NCBI GenBank assembly: GCA_947478845.1
Contig: CANJXC010000010.1
Coordinates: 1-64,000 of the forward strand
Direction of reading: 5' to 3'
DNA from: Spirochaetales bacterium
GTDB taxonomy: Bacteria > Spirochaetota > Spirochaetia > JABEVK01
DNA length: 64,000 nucleotides
Shown here piece after piece: positions 1 to 8,506 of this stretch (the stretch's first letter is position 1; every line of letters begins with the position of its first letter). The notes under the pieces are model-generated. The model did no database searches, was not told the DNA's origin, and was given only the letters and a program-made list of their open reading frames with translations. A program made the position numbers and the translations under genes.

Positions 1-92
1 CTCTCGCAGAGTTACCCCTGCTGCCGTTCGACTTGCATGCTTAAAACGTGCCGCCAGCGTTCGTTCTGAGCCAGGATCAAACTCTCCATCAT
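1..92 (-). rRNA. rrs: 16S ribosomal RNA, 5' end (partial)
   Basis: Read on the minus strand, this stretch contains the highly conserved start of bacterial 16S rRNA: AGAGTTTGATCCTGGCTCAG, then the ACGAACGCTGGCGGC block and the GCATGCAAGTCGAACGG block. The gene runs off the left edge of the window, so only about 92 bases are present. The 5' end near 92 is set by aligning AGAGTTTGATC to position 8 of the usual 16S numbering and is good to a few bases. It is transcribed away from adk, with its leader and promoter at 93-350. Confidence 0.97.
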
Positions 93-97
93 ATATA

Positions 98-129
98 CCT
101 TGGCTTGCGCCAAGGCTCTATAATTAGAG
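98..129 (-). repeat. Two inverted repeats just upstream of 16S
   Basis: Immediately 5' of the 16S gene lie two perfect short inverted repeats. One has arms CCTTGGC and GCCAAGG around GCAA (98-115, read on the minus strand). The other is CTCTAATTATAGAG (116-129). The first would form a stable GNRA-type tetraloop hairpin in the leader RNA. Its place, six bases from the predicted mature 5' end, suggests a role in leader folding or processing; that is inference. The pairing is seen directly. Confidence 0.6.
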
Positions 130-178
130 CAATCCAGTCTCCCTCGCCTCTTCTTTCTCTCTCTCCAAGTTCTTATAC

Positions 179-190
179 TGTCAAAGAACA
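179..190 (-). promoter_or_regulatory. boxA-like antitermination site in rRNA leader
   Basis: On the minus strand the leader reads TGTTCTTTGACA, which matches the boxA consensus TGCTCTTTAACA at 10 of 12 positions. BoxA is bound in the nascent RNA by NusB/NusE and lets polymerase resist termination across rRNA operons. Its position between the promoter (318-347) and the 16S gene is right for that job. The TTGACA inside it could be mistaken for a -35 box, but there is no matching -10 at the proper distance. Confidence 0.6.
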
Positions 191-317
191 CGGTTCACCG
201 GAGCTGAACCAGAGGTTTCGGCGTTGCCGAACCATCCTTTGTCAACTCCAAAAACCAGCGGCACCAACTTGCGTTGGGCCCGGAAGCCTCATTGGCTTCG
301 TTTTGAGCGTGAGAAAG

Positions 318-347
318 ACCTTACAGTCCAATCCCCCGTTCTGTCAA
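318..347 (-). promoter_or_regulatory. Probable rRNA operon promoter
   Basis: Minus strand: TTGACA (342-347), an 18-base spacer, then TAAGGT (318-323). The -35 box is perfect and the -10 box differs from TATAAT at three positions, but the same TAAGGT occurs before the tRNA-Leu gene in this window. Transcription would start near 310 and give a leader of about 215 nt. The rest of the 93-485 gap holds the boxA-like site and hairpins, and I see no gene in it. Confidence 0.55.
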
Positions 348-485
348 CAACTTCTTTCTGCTTTCTTGCAGAATCTCGGTTTATTTCCGCCGCCAGCTCA
401 CCAGTTTCGCACCCGGACCGCAGCGGCGAAAGACACCTTAGCAAATACCCCCCCTCTGCGTCAACCACCTTGAGGCGATTTTTAC

Positions 486-761
486 ATGGATTCAAAGTCG
501 CCTCTGATCCATAATAGGAGAATGGAAGAAACGATACCCACCATGCGAGGTTGCTATTGTTGCGGCAAGTGGTTTGTCTTGTCAGAAGGTTCAAGCCAAG
601 TGTACTGTAGCGAGGCTTGCGGGCAGCAGAACCTCTGCTGCACGGTTTGTTCGAGCTACTTCGCCAAGAATAGCGGTTTTCAGGAAAATCCGCCGCTGTG
701 CAGCGAGTCCTGTGCGGCGACCGTGAACCATTATCAATACCTTTTTAAGGAGCAGCAATGA
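486..761 (+). CDS. Small cysteine-rich protein, possible zinc-binding
   Basis: A 91-residue reading frame that I do not recognise as a named family. Its core (from about residue 20) carries regularly placed cysteines: GCYCC, YCSEAC, LCCTVC and LCSESC, which resembles paired treble-clef or zinc-ribbon knuckles. No signal peptide or membrane segment is visible. Its stop overlaps the adk start (ATGA), so the two are probably translated together. The start is uncertain: ATG at 486 has a weak GAGG ten bases upstream, ATG at 522 lies too close to GGAG, and ATG at 543 would still keep all the cysteines. It is transcribed divergently from the rRNA operon. Confidence 0.65.
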   Translation: MDSKSPLIHNRRMEETIPTMRGCYCCGKWFVLSEGSSQVYCSEACGQQNLCCTVCSSYFAKNSGFQENPPLCSESCAATVNHYQYLFKEQQ

Positions 762-1387
762 AACTCGTCTTCCTCGGTCCTCCCGGTGCCGGCAAAGGAA
801 CCTTAGCGACTTTAGCTAAGGAGAACCTGTCTCTCGTCCATATATCTACAGGTGACATCTTTCGGGCCAATATCCGCAATCAGACCCCCTTGGGTGTTCA
901 GGTGAAAGCGATTCTCGATTCCGGTTCTCTGGTCCCGGATGACATAACCATTGCCATTGTGAAAGACCGGCTTCAACAACCCGACGCCTTAGGGGGTTAT
1001 CTGTTGGACGGATTTCCACGAACAATTGTTCAGGCGCAGGCGCTTTCGGGCTTCGAGCAACTCGATGCAGTGGTCAACTTCGTGCTGAAAGACTCGGAGG
1101 TTGTACGCCGGCTATCGGGTCGGCGAGTGTGCAAGTCGTGTGGCACCGGATTCCACTTGACGAGTCTGCCCCCCAAAAAAGAAGGTGTTTGCGACAAGTG
1201 CGGTGGAACGCTGATGCAGAGGCCCGACGACGAGGCCTCTGCCATTCAGGAAAGACTCCGTGTCTACCATGCCCAAACTGCGCCGTTGGTGGAATGGTAT
1301 CAGTCGCGCGGGCTGTTGAAAGAAATTGATGCCTCGCCCGCCCCTGAAACGGTTATGAAAGTCCTGAAGGAGCTTATGGGCCGATAA
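758..1387 (+). CDS. adk: Adenylate kinase
   Basis: Catalyses ATP + AMP to 2 ADP in the cytoplasm and balances the adenylate pool. The 209-residue length fits the long bacterial form. The P-loop GPPGAGKGT is at residues 7-15, the AMP-binding LLDGFPRT at 82-89, and the LID carries four cysteines (C125, C128, C145, C148) in CxxC pairs, the zinc-binding version of the LID. The start ATG overlaps the stop of the Cys-rich protein. The 3' end overlaps the 3' end of apt on the other strand by 14 bases, so there is no room for a terminator between these convergent genes. The two neighbours act on linked substrates (AMP made by Apt is used by Adk). Confidence 0.97.
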   Translation: MKLVFLGPPGAGKGTLATLAKENLSLVHISTGDIFRANIRNQTPLGVQVKAILDSGSLVPDDITIAIVKDRLQQPDALGGYLLDGFPRTIVQAQALSGFEQLDAVVNFVLKDSEVVRRLSGRRVCKSCGTGFHLTSLPPKKEGVCDKCGGTLMQRPDDEASAIQERLRVYHAQTAPLVEWYQSRGLLKEIDASPAPETVMKVLKELMGR

Positions 1388-1943
1388 CTGGTGAATTGGC
1401 TGGCTCAGGGCTTTCCCCCGCATAGTCGATCAGGGTCTGAACCTTTCGGTTACCTAGCACACGTTCCGGGTGCAAAAAAGGAAGGCCCACCACGCAGAAG
1501 AGGTCGGTGACGATGCCACCTGCCGCTTCCAGTAGCTCGGCTGCAGCTTTCAAGGTGCCACCGGTGGCCAGCAGATCGTCCACGACCAAGATTTTTCCGC
1601 CTACGGGGACATCGTGAGGCTGAACTTCGATTACCGCTTCTCCGTACTCGAGGGCGTAGGCCTTTTGGAGAGTCTTGCCGGGTAGCTTTCCTTTTTTGCG
1701 AACCAAGATCAGCGGAACGCCGAGGCTATGGGCCAAAGGGGCACCAAAAACAAAACCTCGCGACTCGACCACAGCAATACCGGCCAGGCCCTTTCCGGCA
1801 TACAATTTGGCAAGCGACTGGTTGACGTGGCGAAAGGCTTCGGGGCTACCGAGGATTCCGGTGATGTCGTAAAACAGGATTCCCTCGTGGGGGAAGTCAG
1901 GAACCTTTCGGATTGCCTTGTCGAGAAGCGTATCGAAGTTCAT
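1374..1943 (-). CDS. apt: Adenine phosphoribosyltransferase
   Basis: Salvages adenine with PRPP to make AMP. The 189-residue protein has the family features: the N-terminal PDFPHEGILFYDIT block (residues 15-28), ESRGF (60-64) and the PRPP-binding loop VVDDLLATGGT (120-130). It runs opposite to adk and ends inside the adk 3' end, leaving a tail-to-tail overlap. Only about 33 bases separate its start from the divergent hydrolase gene, so the two promoters must overlap or lie inside the genes. Confidence 0.97.
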   Translation of the reverse strand: MNFDTLLDKAIRKVPDFPHEGILFYDITGILGSPEAFRHVNQSLAKLYAGKGLAGIAVVESRGFVFGAPLAHSLGVPLILVRKKGKLPGKTLQKAYALEYGEAVIEVQPHDVPVGGKILVVDDLLATGGTLKAAAELLEAAGGIVTDLFCVVGLPFLHPERVLGNRKVQTLIDYAGESPEPANSPVIGP

Positions 1944-1976
1944 CCTTTATCTATAATCGAAGTTGAGGAGCTTGTC

Positions 1977-2771
1977 ATGGTTCTCCATACCAGGGTGCGA
2001 GGAAGCGGTGTTCCCATGGTCTTTTTGCACGGGCTTTTCGGTTCGGGCGACAACTGGTGGGGCCTCGCGGCTCGCATGACGGGTTTGCAGGTACATTTAC
2101 CTGACCTACGAGGTCACGGCCTTTCGCCGAGGGGGGAAATATCGCGGGAGGCCTTGGCCGACGATGTGGCTGATACCATCGAGCAAGCCGGACTTGCGCC
2201 TTGCCTCGTTGGCGGGCATTCCTTAGGGGGGAAAATTGCCTTGGAAGTGGCCTTGAGACACCCTGACTTGGTAAATGGTGTTGTGGCCCTCGACATGGGC
2301 GTACGCGATTACGAGCCTCAATACTTGCCCCACCTGACGGCCCTTCAGGGGCTAGACCTGACCTGGTTGGGTTCGCGCGACGAGGCCCGCAAACAACTGA
2401 ACGGAAAAATCGACTCGGTGACGCTGGCGTTTTTGCTCAAGAGCCTTGTCCCCGACGAGAACAAGGCCGGTGGTTGGAAGTGGCTACTCGACTTGGAAGC
2501 CCTGGCCAGAGGTTACAACGCCATCTGGCAAGGGGTGACACGCGAGTTCGCCCCTTCGGCTGTTCCTGCCCTCTTTCTTTATGGAGGTGCTTCGAACTAT
2601 GTTCGCCCCAGCGACGAGCTTGCCATTCGCAAACGCTTTCCGCGGGCCACTTTGATGCCCGTGCCCGAGGCCGGACACTGGTTGCACGTGGAAAAACCCG
2701 CCGAGGTACTGGCAGCGATGAACCACTGGTTGGTTACTGAACACCTAGCAGGGGTACCCGTGTGGCAGTGA
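1977..2771 (+). CDS. Alpha/beta-hydrolase, YbfF-type esterase family
   Basis: A 264-residue single-domain alpha/beta hydrolase. The HGLFGSGDNWW oxyanion-hole segment (18-28), the nucleophile elbow GHSLGG (80-85, Ser82) and a late GHWLH (about residue 240) supply the usual catalytic elements. The pattern is closest to the YbfF/short acyl-ester hydrolase group; the substrate cannot be told from sequence. I chose ATG at 1977 because AGGAG sits six bases before it; the frame stays open further upstream into the apt region, but that part has no family similarity. The 3' end overlaps the ATL gene by 10 bases. Confidence 0.85.
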   Translation: MVLHTRVRGSGVPMVFLHGLFGSGDNWWGLAARMTGLQVHLPDLRGHGLSPRGEISREALADDVADTIEQAGLAPCLVGGHSLGGKIALEVALRHPDLVNGVVALDMGVRDYEPQYLPHLTALQGLDLTWLGSRDEARKQLNGKIDSVTLAFLLKSLVPDENKAGGWKWLLDLEALARGYNAIWQGVTREFAPSAVPALFLYGGASNYVRPSDELAIRKRFPRATLMPVPEAGHWLHVEKPAEVLAAMNHWLVTEHLAGVPVWQ

Positions 2772-3055
2772 CACCTCGCTCGTGGGAGGACCTGCGAGCC
2801 GTGATTCGCGCGATTCCAGCGGGGGAAGTGATGAGCTACGGCGAGGTGGGTGAAGCGGCCGGTTACCCCAGGGCAGCCCGCACGGTGGCGTGGGTGCTGA
2901 AAACCAGCACGCCTGCAGACGCCCTGCCGTGGCACCGGGTGGTGCGCAAGGACAGGCGAATCGCTATCGCGAATCCTGAAGGGCATTTGCTCCAAAAGCG
3001 GCTTCTTGAGGCCGAGGGGTGGACGGTAGGACCGGACGGGGTGCTGGGGAGGTAG
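2762..3055 (+). CDS. Alkyltransferase-like protein (MGMT family, Cys replaced by Trp)
   Basis: A 97-residue protein that matches the DNA-binding and active-site domain of O6-methylguanine-DNA methyltransferase. The catalytic motif PCHRVV is PWHRVV here (Trp57), so it cannot accept a methyl group. That substitution defines the alkyltransferase-like (ATL) proteins, which bind O6-alkylguanine and pass the lesion to nucleotide excision repair. Other family residues are kept: SYGEVGEAAG (25-34), RAAR (37-40) and the EGHLLQKRLLEAEG end. The start is GTG, overlapping the hydrolase stop, with AGGGG upstream. The role is taken from characterised ATLs; the Trp is seen directly. Confidence 0.9.
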   Translation: MAVTPRSWEDLRAVIRAIPAGEVMSYGEVGEAAGYPRAARTVAWVLKTSTPADALPWHRVVRKDRRIAIANPEGHLLQKRLLEAEGWTVGPDGVLGR

Positions 3056-3178
3056 CAGTTCAGAACTGCAGGGCCCCGCAAGCCACGAATACTGCAAGAC
3101 ACAGAACGGACAAAAACGAGCTAACAACCATGCGCCGGAGCAACTGGATGCGGGTAGAAACTTGCACGCGGACCTCCT

Positions 3179-3194
3179 ACCGGTTTGAACCGGT
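3179..3194. repeat. Short palindrome in the 3056-3256 gap
   Basis: Arms ACCGGTT and AACCGGT flank two bases. Nearby, two CCTAG-type half-sites flank an AT-rich stretch (about 3229-3245). They lie between the ATL gene and the broken response regulator. I see no T-run and no gene in this gap; it may be an old operator or simply decayed sequence. Confidence 0.3.
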
Positions 3195-3256
3195 TGGAGT
3201 AATCTTATGGGGTATCACCTAGCCCGTCTCTAGGATTATTTCCTAGGCGCCCCGCC

Positions 3257-3709
3257 CTACCTCGCTATGAGGCCGAGGTGCCGGGCAAGGGTTACCAGCT
3301 CGCCGTGCGAACGCAGGCCCAGTTTGGTCATGAGGTTGCTACGGTGAGCGATTCGTAGCCTGAGGAAGTTTTCTCGTTGTCGAGCTTCGGCATTCCGGGC
3401 GATATCAGGAAATCGTCGGAAAGGGGTGCGGTGAGCGCTGAAAACAGCGCATCGAGGCTGTCGTCCTTGAGGAAATAGCCGCGCGCCCCGAGTTCGCGAG
3501 CTTGGCTTGCCAAGACAGGGGCGTCGTGCATGGTGAGAACAAAGGTTGGAACTTGGGCGGCAAACTCTTCTAATGCTTCTAGGCACGATTCCCGGCCCAG
3601 GGAAATGTCGAGCAGAAGGAAGTCGAAGGCCGATTCGGCCAAAGCCGTTCGAGCAGCCGCCAAAGTTGGCGCCCAGACCAGCGTCCACCCTGTTGTAAAG
3701 CAGCTTCAT
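3257..3709 (-). pseudogene. Decayed NarL/LuxR-type response regulator
   Basis: Two frames carry pieces of one protein. Frame one (3328-3663 and some codons before it) holds the middle and end of a receiver domain: FDFLLLDISLG with the phospho-acceptor Asp, FVLTMHD, and ARGYFLKDD with the conserved Lys. Frame two (3257 to about 3380) holds the C-terminal half of a LuxR helix-turn-helix: HRSNLMTKLGLRSHGELV. The receiver's N-terminal DD motif is missing because the frame meets a stop about 15 codons upstream, next to the carB stop. The expected linker and the first HTH helices are also missing at the frame change. So it is truncated, internally deleted and frameshifted, and is probably not functional. 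No partner kinase is nearby. Confidence 0.75.
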
Positions 3710-3724
3710 GGCAGCCTCGCTTGC

Positions 3725-6700
3725 TTAATAGTTCAGTGGCCCGCCCAAGTTGGGCATGGGCCGAACGATGTATTCTTTTTTGACTAGGTACTTGATTCCT
3801 TCTACGGTAGCTTTCGCAGCAGACACCGTGGTGGTGTAAGGAATCTTTTTGCGCACGGCTTCGATGCGGATCTGCGCATCGTCGGAATGGCTATAGCGCC
3901 CCTTCGGTGTGTTGATGAGCAAGTTTACCTTGCCCGAGCGCAGGTGATCGATAATGTTGGGGTGCCCTTTCTGGATTTTCTGTACGGTTTCGGCACGGAT
4001 GCCGTTTTCACTCAGAAAGGCGGCAGTTCCCGGCGTGGCTGTGAAAGTGAAGCCCAGCGCGGCGAGGTCTAACGCTATGGGGAGCACCGAAGCTTTATCG
4101 AGGTCGTGCACCGAAACGAAAACGTTGCCTGAGGTGGGAAGCCCGGTGCCCACGCCGGCTTGGGCCTTGGCGTAGGCTTCACCAAAACTGTCACCGGTAC
4201 CCATGCTTTCGCCGGTAGATTTCATTTCCGGGCCGAGAACGGGATCAAGATCGTTAAAACGGTCGAAGGAGAACACCGCTTCTTTCACGGCCCACCCGGT
4301 GAGGCACTTCCCGACTCCCACACCGGTTTTGGGGTCTACCAGACCCTGCTTTTGGAGGTCTTCGCCCATCCAGACCCGCACTCCAGTCTCGACCAGGCTT
4401 ACCCCGCTGGTCTTGGAAAGGAAGGGAACCGTCCGGCTTGCGCGGGGATTCACCTCGAGGATGTAAAGTAACCCATCTTTTTCGGCAAACTGGATATTGA
4501 GAAAGCCCACCACAGGCAATTCACGGGCTATGAGCGCCGTGGCTGCCACCATTTCCTCCAGGATATGGGGCTTGGTCATGAAGGCGGGGAACACACAAGC
4601 CGAGTCGCCCGAATGAATACCGGCGGCCTCAATGTGCTCCATGATGCCCCCAATATAGACATTTTTGCCGTCGCTGACCGCGTCTAGGTCGTATTCAAAG
4701 GCGTCTTCGAGAAATTGATCCACAAGAACCGGCCTTTTGTCGCTCATCTCCACGCCCTTGGCCACAAAGATTTCGAGGTCCTCTGGGGTGCTCGCGATGA
4801 ACATCGAGCGGCCACCCAAGACGAAACTGGGCCTCAAAAGCACGGGGAAGCCAACCTCTTTGGCCATTTTTCGCACTTCAGTGGCGTTGGAGGCCTTGCG
4901 GTTGGCGGGCTGGCGAAGGCCTAGGCGGCTCATAAAGGCCGAAAACAGCCCCCTGTCTTCGGCCGTGTCGATGCCAGCCAGGCTGGTACCGATGATGTTG
5001 GCGCCCCAGTCCCGCAGTTCCTCAGCCATATTCAGAGGCGTTTGACCACCGAGCTGCACCACAACGTCGCGCACCTTTTCCTTGATCAGGATTTCTTTCA
5101 CATGCTCGGCGGTGAGCGGCTCGATGTACAGGCGGTCGGAAACATTGTAATCGGTGGAAACCGTTTCGGGGTTGGAGTTGATGATGATCGTTTTGCGGCC
5201 GTGCTTGCGGTAAGCTAGAGACGCAAGAGTGCAACTGGTGTCAAACTCTAGTCCTTGACCAATCCGATTGGGGCCCGAGCCGAGAATCACCACTGCCTTG
5301 GAGCCGGCCGAGCCGCCTTCGTCCACCTCACCGTAGGTGGAATAGAAGAACGGTGTGGAGGCTTGGAACTCGCCGGCGCAGGTGTCGACAAAGTGGTAGG
5401 ACGAATGCAGGTTGTGATTCTGCCTGAGGGTTTCCACCTCTTTGCGTGCTAGGCCCGACACAACGCTGATGTGCTGGTCCGAAAGACCGGCTTGTTTGGC
5501 TTCCAACAGAAGCTCCCGCGTGAGCGGACCAACTGCAAGTCTTTCTTCCAGAATCACTTGCTCGCTCAGCAGATGAAGAAACCAGGGATCAAACCCTGTG
5601 ATGGGCTGAAGTTCTTTGGCACGGGCTTCCACCCCGGCTGAGCCCGCTTGTTTAAGGGCCGTGAAGGTTGCCAAAAGGCGCTTGGGGTGCAAGGTGTGAA
5701 TCATCGTGTTTAGCTCGTCCGCGCTCACATTTTTAAGAACCTGCAAGCCTTGATAGCCGGTTTCTGCGGCGCGGATGGCTTTGTTGAGAGCTTCCAGAGC
5801 CGTACGCCCGAGGGCCAAGGACTCTCCCACCGACTTCATCTGCGTACCAAGAGTCTTGTAGCCGTTGGGGAACTTTTCGAGCTCGAAACGGGGAACTTTA
5901 ACCGCGCAGTAGTCGAGTGCGGGCTCAAAGCAGCTCACCGTTTTCCCGGTGATTTCGTTGATCACTTCATCGAGGGTGTAGCCCACCGCAAGGCGAGCAG
6001 AACATTTGGCGATGGGAAACCCGGTGGCTTTGGACGCTAAAGCAGACGATCGCGACACCCGGGGATTCATTTCGATCACGATCATCCGGCCATTGGTGGG
6101 GTGAACGGCGAACTGGACGTTGGAACCGCCGCAGTCTATGCCCACCGCGCGCAAAACCAGAATCGAAGCGTCGCGCATGCGCTGGTACTCGCGGTCGCTC
6201 AAGGTTTGAATGGGTGCGATGGTCATGGAATCGCCCGTGTGGACACCCATGGGGTCGATGTTTTCAATGGAGCAGACGACGATGGCGTTGTCGGCTTTGT
6301 CGCGCATCACCTCCATCTCGAACTCCTTCCAGCCGATCAGAGATTCCTCCACAAGGCAGCTGTGCACCGGCGACTCGGTGAGGGCCCGTTCGAGCATGCT
6401 GCGGAACTCCTCGCTCCCCCGGGCAATACCACCGCCCATACCTCCCAAGGTAAAGCTGGGCCTTAAAATGAGCGGAAACCCTGGGTTTATTTCCAGCTCT
6501 TTGGCTTCTTCGTAGCTGGTGACCAGTTTCGAACGCGGACTTTCTAGCCCAATTTCCTGCATTTTCTCCTTGAAGAGGCCTCGGTCCTCGGCTAGGCGAA
6601 TGGCATCGATGTTGGCGCCAATCACCTCGACGCCGTACTTCTGAAGTATGCCCCGGTCGCTCAGGGTGAGGGCTAAGTTGAGCGCCGTCTGCCCTCCCAT

Positions 6701-6967
6701 GGTGGAAATCACCGCGTCGGGGCGCTCGGCCTTCAGAATCTGTTCCATATACTCGGGAGTGAGGGGTTCCATGTAGACGGTATCGGCCAAGCCTGGAGTG
6801 GTCATCATGGTCGCGGGATTCGGATTAACCAAAACGACGGTGTAGCCTTCTTCCTTGAGGGCCTTCACTGCTTGGCTACCCGAGTAGTCAAACTCGCAGG
6901 CCTGACCGATCACAATGGGGCCAGACCCGATGAGTAGGATCTTTTTGAGGTCTTTTCGTGCAGGCAT
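3725..6967 (-). CDS. carB: Carbamoyl-phosphate synthase, large subunit
   Basis: Makes carbamoyl phosphate from bicarbonate, ammonia (channelled from CarA) and 2 ATP, feeding arginine and pyrimidine synthesis. The 1080-residue length is standard. Both homologous ATP-grasp halves are recognisable: N-terminal [23 protein letters not shown] and second-half [18 protein letters not shown]. Each half has its metal-binding run: [17 protein letters not shown] in the first and [17 protein letters not shown] in the second. The C-terminal MGS-like regulatory domain follows, ending near LGGPLNY. The start ATG overlaps the carA stop by one base. The fused pyrBI gene, the next pyrimidine step, is elsewhere in the window at 37651. 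Confidence 0.98.
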   Translation of the reverse strand: MPARKDLKKILLIGSGPIVIGQACEFDYSGSQAVKALKEEGYTVVLVNPNPATMMTTPGLADTVYMEPLTPEYMEQILKAERPDAVISTMGGQTALNLALTLSDRGILQKYGVEVIGANIDAIRLAEDRGLFKEKMQEIGLESPRSKLVTSYEEAKELEINPGFPLILRPSFTLGGMGGGIARGSEEFRSMLERALTESPVHSCLVEESLIGWKEFEMEVMRDKADNAIVVCSIENIDPMGVHTGDSMTIAPIQTLSDREYQRMRDASILVLRAVGIDCGGSNVQFAVHPTNGRMIVIEMNPRVSRSSALASKATGFPIAKCSARLAVGYTLDEVINEITGKTVSCFEPALDYCAVKVPRFELEKFPNGYKTLGTQMKSVGESLALGRTALEALNKAIRAAETGYQGLQVLKNVSADELNTMIHTLHPKRLLATFTALKQAGSAGVEARAKELQPITGFDPWFLHLLSEQVILEERLAVGPLTRELLLEAKQAGLSDQHISVVSGLARKEVETLRQNHNLHSSYHFVDTCAGEFQASTPFFYSTYGEVDEGGSAGSKAVVILGSGPNRIGQGLEFDTSCTLASLAYRKHGRKTIIINSNPETVSTDYNVSDRLYIEPLTAEHVKEILIKEKVRDVVVQLGGQTPLNMAEELRDWGANIIGTSLAGIDTAEDRGLFSAFMSRLGLRQPANRKASNATEVRKMAKEVGFPVLLRPSFVLGGRSMFIASTPEDLEIFVAKGVEMSDKRPVLVDQFLEDAFEYDLDAVSDGKNVYIGGIMEHIEAAGIHSGDSACVFPAFMTKPHILEEMVAATALIARELPVVGFLNIQFAEKDGLLYILEVNPRASRTVPFLSKTSGVSLVETGVRVWMGEDLQKQGLVDPKTGVGVGKCLTGWAVKEAVFSFDRFNDLDPVLGPEMKSTGESMGTGDSFGEAYAKAQAGVGTGLPTSGNVFVSVHDLDKASVLPIALDLAALGFTFTATPGTAAFLSENGIRAETVQKIQKGHPNIIDHLRSGKVNLLINTPKGRYSHSDDAQIRIEAVRKKIPYTTTVSAAKATVEGIKYLVKKEYIVRPMPNLGGPLNY

Positions 6968-8127
6968 CAGGCTCTCCTGGGAATGGCATCGAGGAACGAT
7001 TGGAAGATCCAGCTGGAATCGTGGGGTCCAGGAGCGGCTTCAGGGTGAAACTGGGCGCATTTGATGTTACGAGTCTTGTGATAAATGCCCTCGACGGTGT
7101 TGTCGTTGGCGTTGCGAAACCAAACAGCCACGTCGCTCGGCAACGAGGCCTCGTCCACCGCGAAACCATGGTTTTGGCTGGTGACAAAAACTTTGCGCGT
7201 CAACTCGTCTCTCACGGGATGGTTCACTCCATGGTGGCCGAACTTCATTTTGTAGGTTTTGGCGCCCAAGGCGAGGCTAATCAACTGATGGCCCAAGCAA
7301 ATCCCGAACACGGGAACGACGTCGAAAAGGCTTTGGATAAGCGCAATTTGGTCGGAGAGCACGGCAGGGTCACCGGGACCGGAAGAATATAAGACGGCGT
7401 CAGGCTTATGGGCAAGGAGGGAGGCCCTGGACGTTAAGTCAGAAACCACCGTCACCATGGCACCCCGATTCACCAGCTCGCGGATAATGTTCATCTTGAT
7501 GCCAGAATCTACCATCACTAGGTGTGGACTTCCCTGCGGGCCATAGACGGCCGGGTCGCTGGTGCCCACTTCGGTGGTCAGATTGCTACCCTCCATGGGA
7601 GGAAACTGGGCTAAATACTCCATCGCTAAGCGTTTTTCCACCGGCGAAGCTCCAGCTTCTTCGGTGGAAATCAGCACGCCGTTTTGGGCACCCTGATCGC
7701 GCAGATGCAGGGTAAGCCGCCTAGTGTCGGCGCCCGTAAGGCCCGGGGTCTCGTGGCGGGAGAGAAACTCTTCGAGACGCAGGCGACCTTCAGGAACGGG
7801 CCCGGTGTGAAGCGACCGCACGACGAGGGCAGCGCATTTGATTTTGAGCCGATCAACACCTACTTCGGGTCCAATTTCCGACCACTCATCGTCGGCGCCA
7901 TAGTTACCGATATGCGGGTAGGTCATCACCACCAGCTGAGCCGTGTAGGAGGGGTCAGTAAGAATCTCATGGTAGCCCGTCATTCCGGTGTTGAAGACCA
8001 CCTCTCCGGCGGCTTTACGGTCGGACCGCCTAGGCAACAGATCCACCGCCCGCGGAGCGGGCATGCCGAAGGCTTGCCCGGGAAACTCATTGCCATCGGC
8101 CAGAATCAGGCTGCAGAACTTGCGCAT
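6967..8127 (-). CDS. carA: Carbamoyl-phosphate synthase, small (glutaminase) subunit
   Basis: Hydrolyses glutamine and delivers ammonia to CarB. The 386-residue protein has the N-terminal CPSase small-chain domain ([16 protein letters not shown]) and a class I amidotransferase domain with the nucleophile in [10 protein letters not shown] and the His-Glu pair in [17 protein letters not shown] lies just before the ATG. It directly follows the tRNA-Gln gene, from which it is separated by an intrinsic terminator at 8142-8170, so it needs its own start of transcription or read-through. No PyrR-type attenuator is visible in the short leader. Confidence 0.97.
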   Translation of the reverse strand: MRKFCSLILADGNEFPGQAFGMPAPRAVDLLPRRSDRKAAGEVVFNTGMTGYHEILTDPSYTAQLVVMTYPHIGNYGADDEWSEIGPEVGVDRLKIKCAALVVRSLHTGPVPEGRLRLEEFLSRHETPGLTGADTRRLTLHLRDQGAQNGVLISTEEAGASPVEKRLAMEYLAQFPPMEGSNLTTEVGTSDPAVYGPQGSPHLVMVDSGIKMNIIRELVNRGAMVTVVSDLTSRASLLAHKPDAVLYSSGPGDPAVLSDQIALIQSLFDVVPVFGICLGHQLISLALGAKTYKMKFGHHGVNHPVRDELTRKVFVTSQNHGFAVDEASLPSDVAVWFRNANDNTVEGIYHKTRNIKCAQFHPEAAPGPHDSSWIFQSFLDAIPRRA

Positions 8128-8141
8128 AGGACCTCTTTCTC

Positions 8142-8170
8142 AAAAAAAAACCGGCCAAAGCCGGTTTTTC
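8142..8170 (-). terminator. Intrinsic terminator after tRNA-Gln
   Basis: On the minus strand, AAAAACCGGC pairs with GCCGGTTTTT around a four-base loop, followed by a run of T. It lies 19 bases after the tRNA-Gln 3' end and 15 bases before carA. It should end the tRNA transcript. Confidence 0.85.
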
Positions 8171-8188
8171 ACAATGTTTCCCAATAGA

Positions 8189-8259
8189 CTTCCGGGGAAG
8201 GAGTTGAACCCTCACAAACAGATTCAGAGTCTGTAGTGCTACCATTACACCACCCGGAA
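8189..8259 (-). tRNA. tRNA-Gln (anticodon CTG)
   Basis: Minus strand. The acceptor arms TTCCGGG and CCCGGAA pair perfectly. The D-arm reads GGTGTAATGGTAGCAC. The anticodon stem ACAGA/TCTGT holds loop CTCTGAA, giving anticodon CTG. The T-arm is GAGGG-TTCAACT-CCTTC. No CCA is encoded. A promoter (8277-8305) and a terminator (8142-8170) make it a single-gene unit, placed next to carA, whose enzyme consumes glutamine; that closeness may be chance. Confidence 0.95.
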
Positions 8260-8276
8260 TTGATCATACGACACGG

Positions 8277-8305
8277 AACTTATCAAAATCGACGTGCACT
8301 GTCAA
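8277..8305 (-). promoter_or_regulatory. Promoter of tRNA-Gln
   Basis: Minus strand: perfect TTGACA (8300-8305), a 17-base spacer and TAAGTT (8277-8282). Predicted start is about ten bases before the mature tRNA. The -35 box abuts the T-run of the upstream terminator. The -10 resembles the TAAGGT seen before tRNA-Leu and 16S. Confidence 0.7.
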
Positions 8306-8350
8306 GAAAAAAAGAAAGGGAGCCGGCGGCCTTCCGGCGCAGGACTCCCC
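8306..8350 (-). terminator. Intrinsic terminator after the bS22-like gene
   Basis: Minus strand: GGGAG pairs with CTCCC, extended by a GC-rich inner stem with CCGG arms, then a T-rich run TTTCTTTTTTTC. It lies 22 bases after the stop of the small ribosomal protein gene and ends the long upstream gene series. Confidence 0.75.
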
Positions 8351-8371
8351 TTTTCCATCAAGACGAAAGAT

Positions 8372-8467
8372 CTAGCGGATTCTCTTCTTGTGGCGGTTCT
8401 TGCGCAGTTTCTTCTTGCGTTTATGGGTAGCGATTTTCTTCTTTTTTCGTTTGCGACCGCAGGGCAC
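8372..8467 (-). CDS. Small basic ribosomal protein, bS22 / mS38 (AURKAIP1/COX24) family
   Basis: A 31-residue protein, mostly Lys and Arg, with the family pattern GRKRKKKKIATHKRKKKLRK then NRHKK. This pattern marks the AURKAIP1/COX24 domain proteins, related to mitochondrial mS38 and mycobacterial bS22, which sit in the small ribosomal subunit. The start is GTG with a strong AAGGAG six bases upstream. It lies 39 bases after miaA, with a terminator right behind it. Too short for most gene callers. The family call is based on composition and motif; the subunit assignment follows from the family. Confidence 0.85.
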   Translation of the reverse strand: MPCGRKRKKKKIATHKRKKKLRKNRHKKRIR

Positions 8468-8506
8468 TCTGAACTCCTTACCAAGGATGGTAACGCGACT
8501 ATAGGC

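Noticed and set aside
240-245. An extra TTGACA in the rRNA leader (minus strand) as a second promoter
   Set aside because: No acceptable -10 box lies 16-18 bases from it.
48-514. Open frames of 96-141 codons on both strands in the rRNA leader region
   Set aside because: They overlap the 16S 5' end, boxA-like site and promoter, and have no ribosome site or protein-like composition.
8128-8188. Pyrimidine-responsive attenuator before carA
   Set aside because: The only hairpin there reads as the tRNA-Gln terminator; no antiterminator or PyrR-binding loop could be drawn.
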